From the NCBI GenBank assembly GCA_965116115.1, contig OZ220486.1:2790001-2854000 (forward strand): DNA of 64,000 bases. The letters run 5' to 3'. Under the pieces are notes generated by a model that ran no database searches, was not told the DNA's origin, and saw only the letters and a program-made list of their open reading frames with translations. Shown here piece after piece: positions 54,505 through 63,434 of the stretch. How positions within the stretch are numbered: the stretch's first letter is position 1; every line of letters begins with the position of its first letter. The translations under genes were made by a program, and so were the position numbers. Source of the DNA: JAPOXR01 sp965116115. GTDB lineage: Bacteria > Pseudomonadota > Alphaproteobacteria > Rhodobacterales > Rhodobacteraceae.

Positions 54505-55682
54505 TCATGCCGAGCGTACGAACGCCGGGCGTTGCAAGCGCCCAAGCTGCCGTTTTTCCGGCGCAGGAATTCGAGGACCGCCAGAAAGCTGTCCGGGCCA
54601 ATATGGAAGATGCCGGGCTTGACGTGCTTGTCGTGACCGGCCCGGAAAACATATTCTATCTGTGCGGCCAGCAAACCCCGGGCTATTCCACCTTCCAGGC
54701 CTTGGTGCTGCCGCGCGAAGACGATCCCGTTTTCATCGTGCGCCAACTGGAACTGGCCAACTTCATCGCCAACTCCTATGTCACTAACATCCTCGTCTAT
54801 CAGGACAGTGAGGATCCTTCGGACTTTCTGATCGCCGCGCTCAAGGACAACGGATGGGCCTCATGCCGTGTCGGAGTGGACAAGAAAGGTTTCTTTCTGC
54901 CGGTCTCGTTCTTCGAACGGCTGGAGGCCGCACTGGAGAAACTGCACGACGACTCCGGCGCCGTCGAGCGCGTCCGCGTCGTCAAATCCCCCCTTGAGCG
55001 GAATAAAATGCGCCGGGCCGCTGAATATGTGGACGTCGCGCAACGTGCAGCCTTCGCCGCTATCGGCGCAGCTGAAAACGAAAATGATATCGTCTCGGCA
55101 ATGGTCGGCGCGGCAATCAAGGCCGGCGGCGAATATGTAGGAATGGAGCCTCTTGTGGCGGCCGGAAAACGCACTGGCATACCGCACCACACCTGGCGCC
55201 GCGGACCGCTGCGCACCGGTGACAGCATTATCCTGGAGCCGTCGTGCTGTCACGACCGCTATCATGCCGTGCTCATGCGTTCGGCGGTTCTGGGATCGCC
55301 TTCAGATGAGTTCATGCGCATGTACGATGTCGCTCTTGAGGGTCTGCAGGCGGCGCTGGACAAGGTTCGTCCCGGCAACACCTGCGAAGATGTCCATGTC
55401 GCATGTCAGAACGTCATTGACAGCGCAGGATTAACCGATTGCTTCAGGAAACGAGTCGGCTATTCAATCGGCATCGCATTCGCCCCCGGCTGGGACGAGG
55501 GGCCGATCCTCGGAATGTATCACGACGTCAAAGTGCCGCTACGGCCAGGCATGTGCTTTCATTTGCCGGTGGCTCTGCGCAAGTGGGGAGAGTTCACGGC
55601 CGGTGTTTCGGAGAGCATCATCGTGACCGAGACAGGTCACGAAGCGCTTGGCGCCATTCCGCGCGATCTGCTGATCTTGTAA
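54501..55682 (+). CDS. M24-fold hydrolase lacking most metal ligands (DoeA/EutD- or creatinase-like)
   Basis: A 393-residue protein with the creatinase N-domain (FEDRQKAVRANMEDAGLDVL, NIFYLCGQQTPGYSTF) and pita-bread domain. The canonical M24 metal residues are mostly absent: the first Asp is Glu in IILEPSCCHDRYHAVLMR, the second Asp position is non-acidic, His is Ser in GYSIGIAFAPGWDEG, and the EPG Glu is replaced in GMCFHLPVALR. Only the Glu of VSESIIVTETGHE remains. This pattern fits non-metal members such as creatinase or ectoine hydrolase, which open C-N bonds in cyclic or guanidino compounds. The gene lies directly upstream of soxB, and creatinase would give sarcosine, the substrate of SoxBDAG, while the EutA-like neighbour favours an ectoine-type reaction. 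Both are inferences. Confidence 0.8.
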   Translation: MIMPSVRTPGVASAQAAVFPAQEFEDRQKAVRANMEDAGLDVLVVTGPENIFYLCGQQTPGYSTFQALVLPREDDPVFIVRQLELANFIANSYVTNILVYQDSEDPSDFLIAALKDNGWASCRVGVDKKGFFLPVSFFERLEAALEKLHDDSGAVERVRVVKSPLERNKMRRAAEYVDVAQRAAFAAIGAAENENDIVSAMVGAAIKAGGEYVGMEPLVAAGKRTGIPHHTWRRGPLRTGDSIILEPSCCHDRYHAVLMRSAVLGSPSDEFMRMYDVALEGLQAALDKVRPGNTCEDVHVACQNVIDSAGLTDCFRKRVGYSIGIAFAPGWDEGPILGMYHDVKVPLRPGMCFHLPVALRKWGEFTAGVSESIIVTETGHEALGAIPRDLLIL

Positions 55683-55694
55683 AGCGGCGCTGCC

Positions 55695-56936
55695 ATGCCC
55701 CTCGCCCTTCTCAAATACGGACTCAGCCGCAAGTATCCGGTTCGAGGAGACATCCCGGAAACACCGGATTTGAAACGCTCCTACGATGTGGTCATCGTCG
55801 GCGGCGGCGGCCACGGGCTGGCCAGCGCCCACTACCTGTCCAAATATCATGGCATCAGCAACGTGGCAGTATTCGAGAAAGGCTATCTTGCCGGCGGCAA
55901 CACCGCCCGCAACACCACCGCCGTGCGTTCTAACTACATCACGCGCGAATCCGTCCGCTTCTACCGGGAAACGGTGAAACTCTTCGAGGAGCTTTCTAAC
56001 GAAGTCGGCTTCAACGTCTTCTTCGCACAGCGTGGGCAGTTAACGCTGGCTCATACCGAAAGAACGGAGCGAACATTCCACCGGCGCGCGGAAATGGGCA
56101 AGCTGATGCGTACGCGGGTGGAGGTCGTCGACCAGAAGAGCGTAGAACGAATCTGCCCGTTCATCCATATGGATTACGGCGGTCCGCACGAGATCCTGGC
56201 CGGTCTATGGCATGCTGACGGCGGCACCGCCCGGCATGACGCCGTCGCCTGGGGATATGCGGCTGAAGCGGCGCGGCGCGGCGTCGAGATCCATCAGCGC
56301 ACCGAAGTCACTGGCTTCACGATCGAAGCGGACCGGGTTACCGAAGTGCATACGGACCGGGGCGTGACCCGCGCGGGGCACGTGATCCAGGCCTGCGCGG
56401 GCATGAACTCGTATGTGGCCGGACTTGCCGGCATCGACCTGCCAATCCGCACATTTCCGCTGCAGGCAATGGTCACCCAGCCGGTCAAACCGCTGTTCAA
56501 CTGCATCGTGTCGTCGGCCGACATGCATGTTTATGTCATTCAGTCGGCCCGCGGCGAATTGATCATTGGCGGCGGCTCCGATCCTTACCAACTCTATTCG
56601 ACCCGCGTGACGCTGAACCTTAAGGAACAACTGATCGTCGGCCTGCTGCATCTGTTTCCGTTTCTGCACAACATCAAGCTGATGCGCAGCTGGGCAGGGA
56701 TGGTTGACACGACGCCTGACTACAGCCCGATCATGGGCGCAAGTCCGGTGCACAACTACTGGCTTGACTGCGGCTGGGGGACATACGGCTTCAAGGCGAC
56801 GCCGGTATCGGGGAAATACATCGCCCGGTCGGTCGCGGATGAGCGGACGGCCGATATTCTCAAACCCTTCTCGCTGGAACGCTTCAGCCGGTTCGAACTC
56901 GTTAACGAGATGGGAGCCACAGCGGCACGGCATTGA
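55695..56936 (+). CDS. soxB: Sarcosine oxidase beta subunit
   Basis: A 413-residue flavoprotein subunit of the heterotetrameric enzyme that demethylates sarcosine to glycine with formation of methylene-tetrahydrofolate or formaldehyde and H2O2. FAD binding is shown by YDVVIVGGGGHGLASAHYLS at about 31-50 and by NTARNTTAVRSNYI near 73-86. GGTARHDAVAWGYAAEAARR near 175-194 and the C-terminal CGWGTYGFKATPVSGKYIAR follow the SoxB pattern. Length is normal. ATG 55695 lies 13 bp after the M24 stop. It is the first of four sox genes in the usual order B-D-A-G. Confidence 0.93.
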   Translation: MPLALLKYGLSRKYPVRGDIPETPDLKRSYDVVIVGGGGHGLASAHYLSKYHGISNVAVFEKGYLAGGNTARNTTAVRSNYITRESVRFYRETVKLFEELSNEVGFNVFFAQRGQLTLAHTERTERTFHRRAEMGKLMRTRVEVVDQKSVERICPFIHMDYGGPHEILAGLWHADGGTARHDAVAWGYAAEAARRGVEIHQRTEVTGFTIEADRVTEVHTDRGVTRAGHVIQACAGMNSYVAGLAGIDLPIRTFPLQAMVTQPVKPLFNCIVSSADMHVYVIQSARGELIIGGGSDPYQLYSTRVTLNLKEQLIVGLLHLFPFLHNIKLMRSWAGMVDTTPDYSPIMGASPVHNYWLDCGWGTYGFKATPVSGKYIARSVADERTADILKPFSLERFSRFELVNEMGATAARH

Positions 56937-56946
56937 GGCGGACACA

Positions 56947-57219
56947 ATGAAGATCATGACATGCCCCCTCAACGGGCCTCGCAACATCGATGAATTCACC
57001 TGTTTCGGGCCCGTGAAGGAACAGCCCGAAGCCGCAAGCGCAAGTGACGCTGGATGGGCGCGCTATATCTTCCACGGCCCCAATCCCCAAGGCGTGTTGC
57101 GGGAATGGTGGTGCCACACGCCGACCGGCTTTTTCTTCATCGCCGAGCGTAACACGGTAAGTGATGAAATCATCCTTACCTACACACCTGATCGCCTTGG
57201 GTACATTGCCAGTGACTGA
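56947..57219 (+). CDS. soxD: Sarcosine oxidase delta subunit, variant without the full zinc site
   Basis: A 90-residue subunit. It begins MKIMTCPLNGPRNIDEF, where the classical form has CPxCGPR, so the second Cys is Asn. Later REWWCHTPTGFFFIAER keeps His but has Gly where the fourth ligand Cys normally is. Two of the four zinc ligands known from the Corynebacterium-type enzyme are therefore missing. ATG 56947 is 10 bp after the soxB stop and the end overlaps soxA by 8 bp. It is small but well supported by position and the C-P-x-x-GPRN-x-x-EF motif. Confidence 0.85.
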   Translation: MKIMTCPLNGPRNIDEFTCFGPVKEQPEAASASDAGWARYIFHGPNPQGVLREWWCHTPTGFFFIAERNTVSDEIILTYTPDRLGYIASD

Positions 57220-60073
57220 CGACCGTCTTCCCACTCCTTTCGGATCGCGCATTGACCGCTCGAAACCGATATCCTTCCGTTTTGAGGGAACCGCCTACCG
57301 TGGCTATGCCGGAGACACCGTTGCCAGCGCGCTGATGGCGAACGGCCGTTTCGTATTGTCACGCTCCTTTAAGTATCACCGCCCACGCGGCTGCCTGTCA
57401 CTGGCATCGCATGATTCAAACGGCCTTGTGCGGGTCGGCCGCGAACCGAATGTGTTTGCCGAAAACCGGGGCATAGAGGAAGGCATGGAGGTCCGCGGCC
57501 AGAACTATGCCGGATCCCTTGACGGGGATCGCCGGGCAATCTTCGATCGGTGCTCCCGGTTCCTGCCCGTCGGATTCCAATACCGGACCTTCCGAGGGCC
57601 GACGAAAGCCGCATTTCTCAAGCTCTGGGAACCAATGATCCGCAGGCGGGCGGGACTCGGCCGCATTTCGCTGGATGCGCCGCATTGCGAGTATGACAAA
57701 GCCTTCCGCTTCTGCGATGTTCTTGTGGTCGGCGCGGGGGCCGCGGGTATGTCAGCGGCCCTGACAGCGGCCCGGGCGGGCGCCGACGTGCTTCTGGTCG
57801 ACGAGGAAGCTGAACCGGGCGGCATGCTCAATTATGCCCGCGGGAACAAAGCCGCCAGTATACGGGCACGACTCGTGAGGGAAGTCTCGGCGGCGAACAT
57901 CGCGCTGTTAACCGGCGCCGTCTGCAACGGCTGGTATGCCGACAACTGGCTCCCGGTTATCCAAGGCACGCGTCTCCACAAGGTGCGGGCCGGACAAGTG
58001 GTTGTAGCAGCGGGCGTCTTCGAACAGCCGGTTGTGTTCCGCAACAATGACCTGCCCGGCATCATGCTGTCGACCGCGGCGCAACGGGCCATGCATCTCT
58101 ATGGCGTCCGGCCGGGCAGGCGTGCCGTCGTGTTGACCTGCAGCGCGCAAGGTTACGAAGCGGCGGCTGATCTGGCAAATGCCGGCATCAAGGTCGCGGC
58201 GATAATCGACGCCCGCCCCGATTCACAGAATACGCCGCCGCAAGGCGTTCGGGCGCTGCGGGGGTACGGTGTGGCCGAGGCCGACGGCGGACGCCGGAAT
58301 TGGCACCTGCGCCGGGTCATGGCGGCGCGCATCAACGGCGACCGCTACGTCGAGGCCGGTGAATGGATCGACTGCGATTTGCTCTGTGTTTCCGGAGGCT
58401 CCATGCCCGTATATCAATTGCCGCTGCAGGCCGGGGCAAGGCTAGGCTACGATGACGCCACGGCCCGGTTCCACATCCGCGGCGTGCCTGAAGGCATGAA
58501 AATTGCCGGCGCCGCGAACGGGGCCGGAGACCTTGACGCTGTGATGGCAGATGGCGCACGGGCCGGCGACGACGCCGCTGCCGCGCTCGGCGTCAATGTG
58601 AAAGATCCCTCGCCGGACTTCCATAGCGTCGGAATTCCCAATTTTGACTGGCCCCTGCGCGCCCACCCGCGAGGCAAGGATTTCGTTGATTTCGATGAGG
58701 ACCTGCAGGTGCATGACATCGAAAATGCCATTGCCGAGGGTTATTCCGAACTGGAGTTGCTGAAGCGGTTCTCCACCGTAGGCATGGGGCCGAGCCAAGG
58801 CAGGCATGCGGCGCTGGCGACATCGCGTATCGTTGCCCGGCGGACGGGCCGCACGGTCGCGACGGTCGGCGTGACCACTTCCCGGCCGCCTTTCACCGCG
58901 GAAAATCTTGGCGTGCTCGCGGGCCCGCGCCGCACTCAGCGCCGTCACACGCCGATGCATTTCCGTCATTTGGAGATCGGAGCGAAAATGCAGCCGGCGG
59001 GGACTTGGTGGCGGCCTTCGTTTTATGGCCGCGGCGCCGGAACGCCGCATGAAACGATCGAAGCCGAAGTTGCCGCTGTGCGCCTGGATGCCGGCATGCT
59101 CGATGTGTCAACGCTGGGCTGTCTTGAGGTGCGTGGTCCCGACGCGGCGGAACTGCTCAACCGGCTTTACACCCTGCGTTATGACACGCAGGCAGTCGGG
59201 CGCATTCGCTACCTGCTGCTGGTGAATGAGATGGGGTCGATCATCGACGATGGCGTCGCCTACAGGATGGCTAAGGATCATTTCTACATCACCTCGACAA
59301 CCGGCGCCGTCGGCGCGGTCCACCAGCTGATGCTCTTCATGAACGCGCAATGGGGCCTGTCGGCAGATGTGCTCAATGCCACCGCTGTCTTTGCCGGCAT
59401 CAATGTCACCGGACCGAATGCCCGCGCTCTCATGTCAGAGCTTTCCGATGATACCGACTTTTCCGCCGAGGCATTTCCATACATGCATGGCCGGACCGGC
59501 ACAGTCTGCGGTGTTCCGGCCCGTTTCATGCGAATCGGATTCACAGGCGAACTCAGCTACGAAGCGCATGTTCCCTGGTCCTGCGGCGAGGCGCTTTGGG
59601 ATCGGCTGCTGGCTGCGGGCGCGCGGCCCTACGGGCTTGAAGCATCGCGCATCCTGCGACTCGAGAAAGGACACATCATCATCGGCCAGGACACCGATTC
59701 CATGACCACGCCGGAGCAGGTCGGCTTGGATTGGGCCGTGTCGGAAAAAAAGAGCTGTTTCCTTGGCAAACGCTCCATCGACCAGCGCAGCCGCCTCGGA
59801 ATGGACCGGCGATTGGTTGGTTTCGAGACTGTTGCGCGGAAAAACAAGATCGCTGAATCCTGTCTGGTCATGAACGGCAATATGCCGACCGGATTCGTCA
59901 CCTCGGTCTGTTGGTCACCGACACTGAAGCGGTGCATCGGACTCGCCTATGCGGGACCTGAAGTGCGCGAAGGAGACACGATCTCGATACGTACACGGTC
60001 GGGTACGATTGAAACCGTGCCGGTGGTGCCGCATCGTTTCTTTGATCCCCGTAACTCCCGCCAGAAGGTCTGA
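57212..60073 (+). CDS. soxA: Sarcosine oxidase alpha subunit
   Basis: A 953-residue subunit. Residues about 1-110 are a Fer2_4-like domain without cluster Cys (GYAGDTVASALMANGRFVLS, SFKYHRPRGC). An NAD-binding Rossmann domain starts near 169 (DVLVVGAGAAGMSAALTAAR). From about 575 to the end is a GcvT-like tetrahydrofolate-binding domain (HFRHLEIGAKMQPAGTWWRP, LDVSTLGCLEVRGPDAAELL, GFTGELSYEAHVPWSCGEAL). The start is read as GTG 57212 (then TDDRLPTPFGSRIDRS), overlapping soxD, because the family begins shortly before the RIDRS segment; an ATG frame from 57161 would overlap soxD by 59 bp. The folate domain takes up the methyl carbon of sarcosine. Confidence 0.93.
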   Translation: MTDDRLPTPFGSRIDRSKPISFRFEGTAYRGYAGDTVASALMANGRFVLSRSFKYHRPRGCLSLASHDSNGLVRVGREPNVFAENRGIEEGMEVRGQNYAGSLDGDRRAIFDRCSRFLPVGFQYRTFRGPTKAAFLKLWEPMIRRRAGLGRISLDAPHCEYDKAFRFCDVLVVGAGAAGMSAALTAARAGADVLLVDEEAEPGGMLNYARGNKAASIRARLVREVSAANIALLTGAVCNGWYADNWLPVIQGTRLHKVRAGQVVVAAGVFEQPVVFRNNDLPGIMLSTAAQRAMHLYGVRPGRRAVVLTCSAQGYEAAADLANAGIKVAAIIDARPDSQNTPPQGVRALRGYGVAEADGGRRNWHLRRVMAARINGDRYVEAGEWIDCDLLCVSGGSMPVYQLPLQAGARLGYDDATARFHIRGVPEGMKIAGAANGAGDLDAVMADGARAGDDAAAALGVNVKDPSPDFHSVGIPNFDWPLRAHPRGKDFVDFDEDLQVHDIENAIAEGYSELELLKRFSTVGMGPSQGRHAALATSRIVARRTGRTVATVGVTTSRPPFTAENLGVLAGPRRTQRRHTPMHFRHLEIGAKMQPAGTWWRPSFYGRGAGTPHETIEAEVAAVRLDAGMLDVSTLGCLEVRGPDAAELLNRLYTLRYDTQAVGRIRYLLLVNEMGSIIDDGVAYRMAKDHFYITSTTGAVGAVHQLMLFMNAQWGLSADVLNATAVFAGINVTGPNARALMSELSDDTDFSAEAFPYMHGRTGTVCGVPARFMRIGFTGELSYEAHVPWSCGEALWDRLLAAGARPYGLEASRILRLEKGHIIIGQDTDSMTTPEQVGLDWAVSEKKSCFLGKRSIDQRSRLGMDRRLVGFETVARKNKIAESCLVMNGNMPTGFVTSVCWSPTLKRCIGLAYAGPEVREGDTISIRTRSGTIETVPVVPHRFFDPRNSRQKV

Positions 60074-60075
60074 TC

Positions 60076-60771
60076 ATGGTCCGGCCAGACGCCTTCGACC
60101 GGCGGATCCCCGCTTGGCGAACCCATCGCGATCTCGGGGCACGGTTTGAGGAACTGAATGAAATTGCGTCCGTCGCATCCTACGGGGACGAGGCGGGCGA
60201 GGCAGCCGCGATTGCCAAGCTGGCCATCGCCGATCTCTGTGCCCTGCCGCGCTGCGGCTTAAAGAACGCCGGCGCGCCGGATTGGCTCGCAGCGCGCGGC
60301 GTGGTCATTCCGGAGATTGCGAATCGCGCGGCCCGGCAGGACGACGGAGGCCTGTGTATCCGCATGGGCGACGCCGACATCATGGTTACCGCAGATCCGG
60401 CAGGGCGCAGCAACCGGCCGCAGCGCTTGCTGGCAGAGTGGACATCTGACAGTACGCAGCAGAAGGGCTGGAATGCGCACCGTGAGGAGGGGTTCGGCTG
60501 GTTTCTCCTGACCGGCCGGCTCGCGCCGGAATTCTGGTCGCGAACATGCGCGGTCGACATGCGGCTTGACCGTTTTGCAGACCTCAGCATTGCCCAGACC
60601 CGTGCCTTCGGCATGAGCGGCATCATCGCGCGCGCTGACCTCGGCGCCGTTCCGGCCTTCCATTTATTCTTCGACATCGCTTCGTCCGACTATCTCATCA
60701 AAACTGTTCGCGACATCATGGGCGAATTTGAAGGCCGGATGGTCGGTCTCATTGCACTGCGGCAAATCTGA
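60076..60771 (+). CDS. soxG: Sarcosine oxidase gamma subunit
   Basis: A 231-residue subunit of the GcvT-related SoxG family, the least conserved part of the complex. AIADLCALPRCGLKNAGAPD near 51-70, FGWFLLTGRLAPEFWSRTCA near 137-156 and LGAVPAFHLFFDIASSDYLI near 193-212 match the SoxG pattern. It follows soxA by 2 bp and ends the operon. No glyA, folD or purU gene follows, unlike many sox operons. Confidence 0.85.
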   Translation: MVRPDAFDRRIPAWRTHRDLGARFEELNEIASVASYGDEAGEAAAIAKLAIADLCALPRCGLKNAGAPDWLAARGVVIPEIANRAARQDDGGLCIRMGDADIMVTADPAGRSNRPQRLLAEWTSDSTQQKGWNAHREEGFGWFLLTGRLAPEFWSRTCAVDMRLDRFADLSIAQTRAFGMSGIIARADLGAVPAFHLFFDIASSDYLIKTVRDIMGEFEGRMVGLIALRQI

Positions 60772-61489
60772 GGGGAGCGGATCACATGGGTTCCGGCATC
60801 AATTGACAGCGGACCTCCATTTGCCTTCCGGCAAAGGTCTCGGAGCGGCCTGTGCCGCGACGGCAACATATGGCGTCATCACGGCGACGAACGGACACTG
60901 CAGTGTGGCGCAGGAAACCCGCATCGCCGCCGCTCCGGGGCGGGAAGATGATGACACGGCGCCGGCAGCCTGTCTACTGCCGGACACTAAGATTAACAAT
61001 GCCGATAACCGGCTGTCAGCGCCAATGTGACCGCGTTGATCAGGCCAATCCCGGAAATGACCGGCGGCGGCGCACGATCAAGCCCGGGTTTGGGTGCGTC
61101 ATCCAACTTATATCAGGCGCAGTGCAGGCACAGACCAGCGCGTCTGATCGCACGCCTGCCGGCCTGAACAGCTTTTTCGCCGGGCTTTTTCCACGGTTTC
61201 ACCCGCTATGGTTCCACAGCCAAGACTCCCTGCCCGTTCCATGGATACGGATCGGCTGGACGTCGGCGTTTCCAGCAAGGTCAAGAGACAAGGCATAAGC
61301 TTGGAAGGATATGGGATGCATGCCGTTCGATCAATCTGTCGAGACGCCATGGCGGCACGGTCGAGTCTGACGCGTCCGGACTTTTCCCGCCGGAGACATC
61401 GCCGGATATCGCACATGCCGGAACGCGTTCATTGAAAGCGCTGCCTGCCCGGGAATGATCCGAACAAACCGAAAGGAGTTAAGCCTGAC
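60772..61489. other. Gap without a recognisable gene
   Basis: About 700 bp. Open frames up to 148 codons on both strands overlap and lack motifs. AAGGAG near the right end is the ribosome-binding site of the next gene. No terminator stem is clear after soxG. Confidence 0.4.
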
Positions 61490-62665
61490 ATGAAAAACGA
61501 GATCAATCAGCGGCGCCTGATGCGGGTGCTGGAACGCCTTGTGGGTTTTGATACCCAGAACCCGCCTGGCCGGGAAAGCGAATGCGCTCGCTATATCTTC
61601 GGCGAACTGCAGGACATGGGCTGTCGCGCCGAAGTGGCAGACTTGGAAGAGGCGCGCGCAAATGTCGCGGGCATATACGAGAATGGGCCGGGACCGGTCT
61701 TTGCTTTCAACACGCATATGGACGTGGTGCCGGCGGGGGAAGGCTGGTCGTCAAACCCATTCGCGCTTCGCAGGGACGGAGGCAATCTTTACGGTCGCGG
61801 GACCTGCGACGCCAAGGGGCCGCTCGCTTCCATGCTTGAAGCCATGCGCTGCATGATTGCCGCCTCCCCGCAATGGTCCGGCACGCTGATGGGCGTGTTC
61901 GTTGCAGATGAAGAGGTCGGGTCCAAGGGTGCGCGGGCGCATGTGAAAACCGCCGGACCAGTCGATTTCTGCGCCGTTGGCGAGCCGACCTCCTGCACCA
62001 CGGTAACCGCCCACAAGGGAAGCATCCGGCCAGTCGTGCGCGTGCACGGAAAGTCAGCCCATTCCGGCATGCCGGATCTAGGCGTCAATGCAATTCTTGA
62101 ATCGGCGCCGCTGCTCAGCATGATTGTCGCCGAACATGAGCGGGTAAGGAGCAAATGTCACAATCTGGTCGGGCGGGCAAGCCTGACCGTCGTCCGCGCC
62201 AGCGGCGGCACCGCCAACAACATCGTGCCGGAGTTCTGCGACTTTGTTCTGGACCGGCGCATGGTGCCCGGTGAAGACGAAGATCAGGTTTTGGCGGAAA
62301 TTCAGGGCCTGGTCGCCGCCGCCGCGAAGGAATGCGGAACGGGCGCGGAGATTGCCGGCTTCGAACCGACGACGGGGCCGGCGACGGAAACGGCGCCGGA
62401 CCATCCGGTCGTGCACGCCGCTCAGTCCGTATGCCGCAGCCACAACGGCGTCGAAACACCAATCACCGGTTTCCAAGGCGGTTGCGATCTAGTGCATTTC
62501 CGCAAGCTTGGCGCCCAAGGCATAGTGCTTGGACCCGGGGCTCTCAGCGTTGCTCACCAGCCTGACGAATTCGTCCCGGTCGACGAACTTGTGCGCGCGG
62601 CGGCAATCTATCGCGACCTAGCTGTGTCTATGCTGGGACGAGGAGTCGACCCAGCAGTGACTTGA
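61490..62665 (+). CDS. M20-family (ArgE/DapE-like) deacylase
   Basis: A 391-residue zinc amidohydrolase. The metal and catalytic motifs are complete: FAFNTHMDVVPAGEGW at about 71-86 (His and Asp), LYGRGTCDAKGPLAS near 98-112 (bridging Asp), VFVADEEVGSKGARAH near 135-150 (catalytic Glu and Glu ligand), GEPTS near 162, and LSVAHQPDEFVPVDEL near the C-terminus (His). HGKSAHSGMPDLGVNAI is the dimerisation-domain start. ATG 61490 is preceded by AAGGAG at 11 bp. M20 enzymes of this type remove acetyl or succinyl groups from amino acids. It lies downstream of the sox operon but 0.7 kb away, so co-transcription is unsure. Confidence 0.88.
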   Translation: MKNEINQRRLMRVLERLVGFDTQNPPGRESECARYIFGELQDMGCRAEVADLEEARANVAGIYENGPGPVFAFNTHMDVVPAGEGWSSNPFALRRDGGNLYGRGTCDAKGPLASMLEAMRCMIAASPQWSGTLMGVFVADEEVGSKGARAHVKTAGPVDFCAVGEPTSCTTVTAHKGSIRPVVRVHGKSAHSGMPDLGVNAILESAPLLSMIVAEHERVRSKCHNLVGRASLTVVRASGGTANNIVPEFCDFVLDRRMVPGEDEDQVLAEIQGLVAAAAKECGTGAEIAGFEPTTGPATETAPDHPVVHAAQSVCRSHNGVETPITGFQGGCDLVHFRKLGAQGIVLGPGALSVAHQPDEFVPVDELVRAAAIYRDLAVSMLGRGVDPAVT

Positions 62666-62669
62666 TCGG

Positions 62670-63434
62670 CAGCCGGCATGATATGAGGGACGAACAACAG
62701 CAGCGGATGGAGCGTGTGATACCGACAGGTATGCCGGGTCCCCAGCGCAAGGACAACCGTAAGGTGACAGCCGGGATATTCTTCGTGCTGCGCACGGGCT
62801 GCCGCAGCGGGATCTGCCTGAGCGTTATGGGCTGGATGCGACCTGCTGTAACCGCTTTAACCGGCAGCGCAAGTCGGGTCGACAGCAGAAGATTCGTGAT
62901 GATCTTCAAAGGCTTGAAGAAGCCGCGGACAAAAAGACGACGGCGATCCGACGCCGCGGAGCCGGATGATCGACTCGTCGTCAGTCCGCGCTCACCGCTG
63001 TGCCGCCGGGTCGCTCAAAGACGGCGAGACGCGGGAGACCGGGCACTCCCGGCGGACGACGAAGATTCATACCATGGCCGCCGACCGCGCCGGGGCGGCG
63101 GCCCTTCTTGACGGTCTTCAAGCCGGCTGCGTCTTGGTCGCCGACAAGGCCCTATGACGCCGGCGCCGTTCTCAAGGGGGCGGCGGAAGCCGGCTGCCGG
63201 GCCGTCATTCCGTCAAAGTCCAGCCGCAGGCGGCAGCGGCCGCTTGATGAAGCTGTCTATGCGACGCGTGATGTCGTTGAGCGTTTCTTCGGAAGAATCA
63301 AGTTCTGGCGAGCCGCGACCCGCTTTGACAAACGGGCGCGCAACTTCGCCGCCGCTGCCATCCTCACCGTCGTCCGCCACCTGTTGCGGAATGCCGCAAA
63401 GCTGATGATTGAGTCCGCAACCTTAGGCAAATAG
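62670..63434 (+). pseudogene. IS5-family (IS427-group) transposase relic, copy D
   Basis: Pieces in three frames follow the IS427 order: EQQQRMERVIPTGMPGPQRK at 62690, DSSSVRAHRCAAG near 62970, TKIHTMAADRAGAAALLDGL near 63060, YDAGAVLKGAAEAGCRAVIP and ATRDVVERFFGRIKFWRAAT near 63150-63330, then FAAAAILTVVRHLLRNAAKL. The frame breaks near 62840, 62970 and 63150. The relic lies against the 3' end of the iclR-like gene. Confidence 0.8.

Noticed and set aside
54501..55682. Firm naming of the M24 gene as creatinase
   Set aside because: Neighbouring soxBDAG makes creatinase attractive, but the active-site pattern equally fits ectoine-hydrolase-type proteins and the EutA-like partner points that way.
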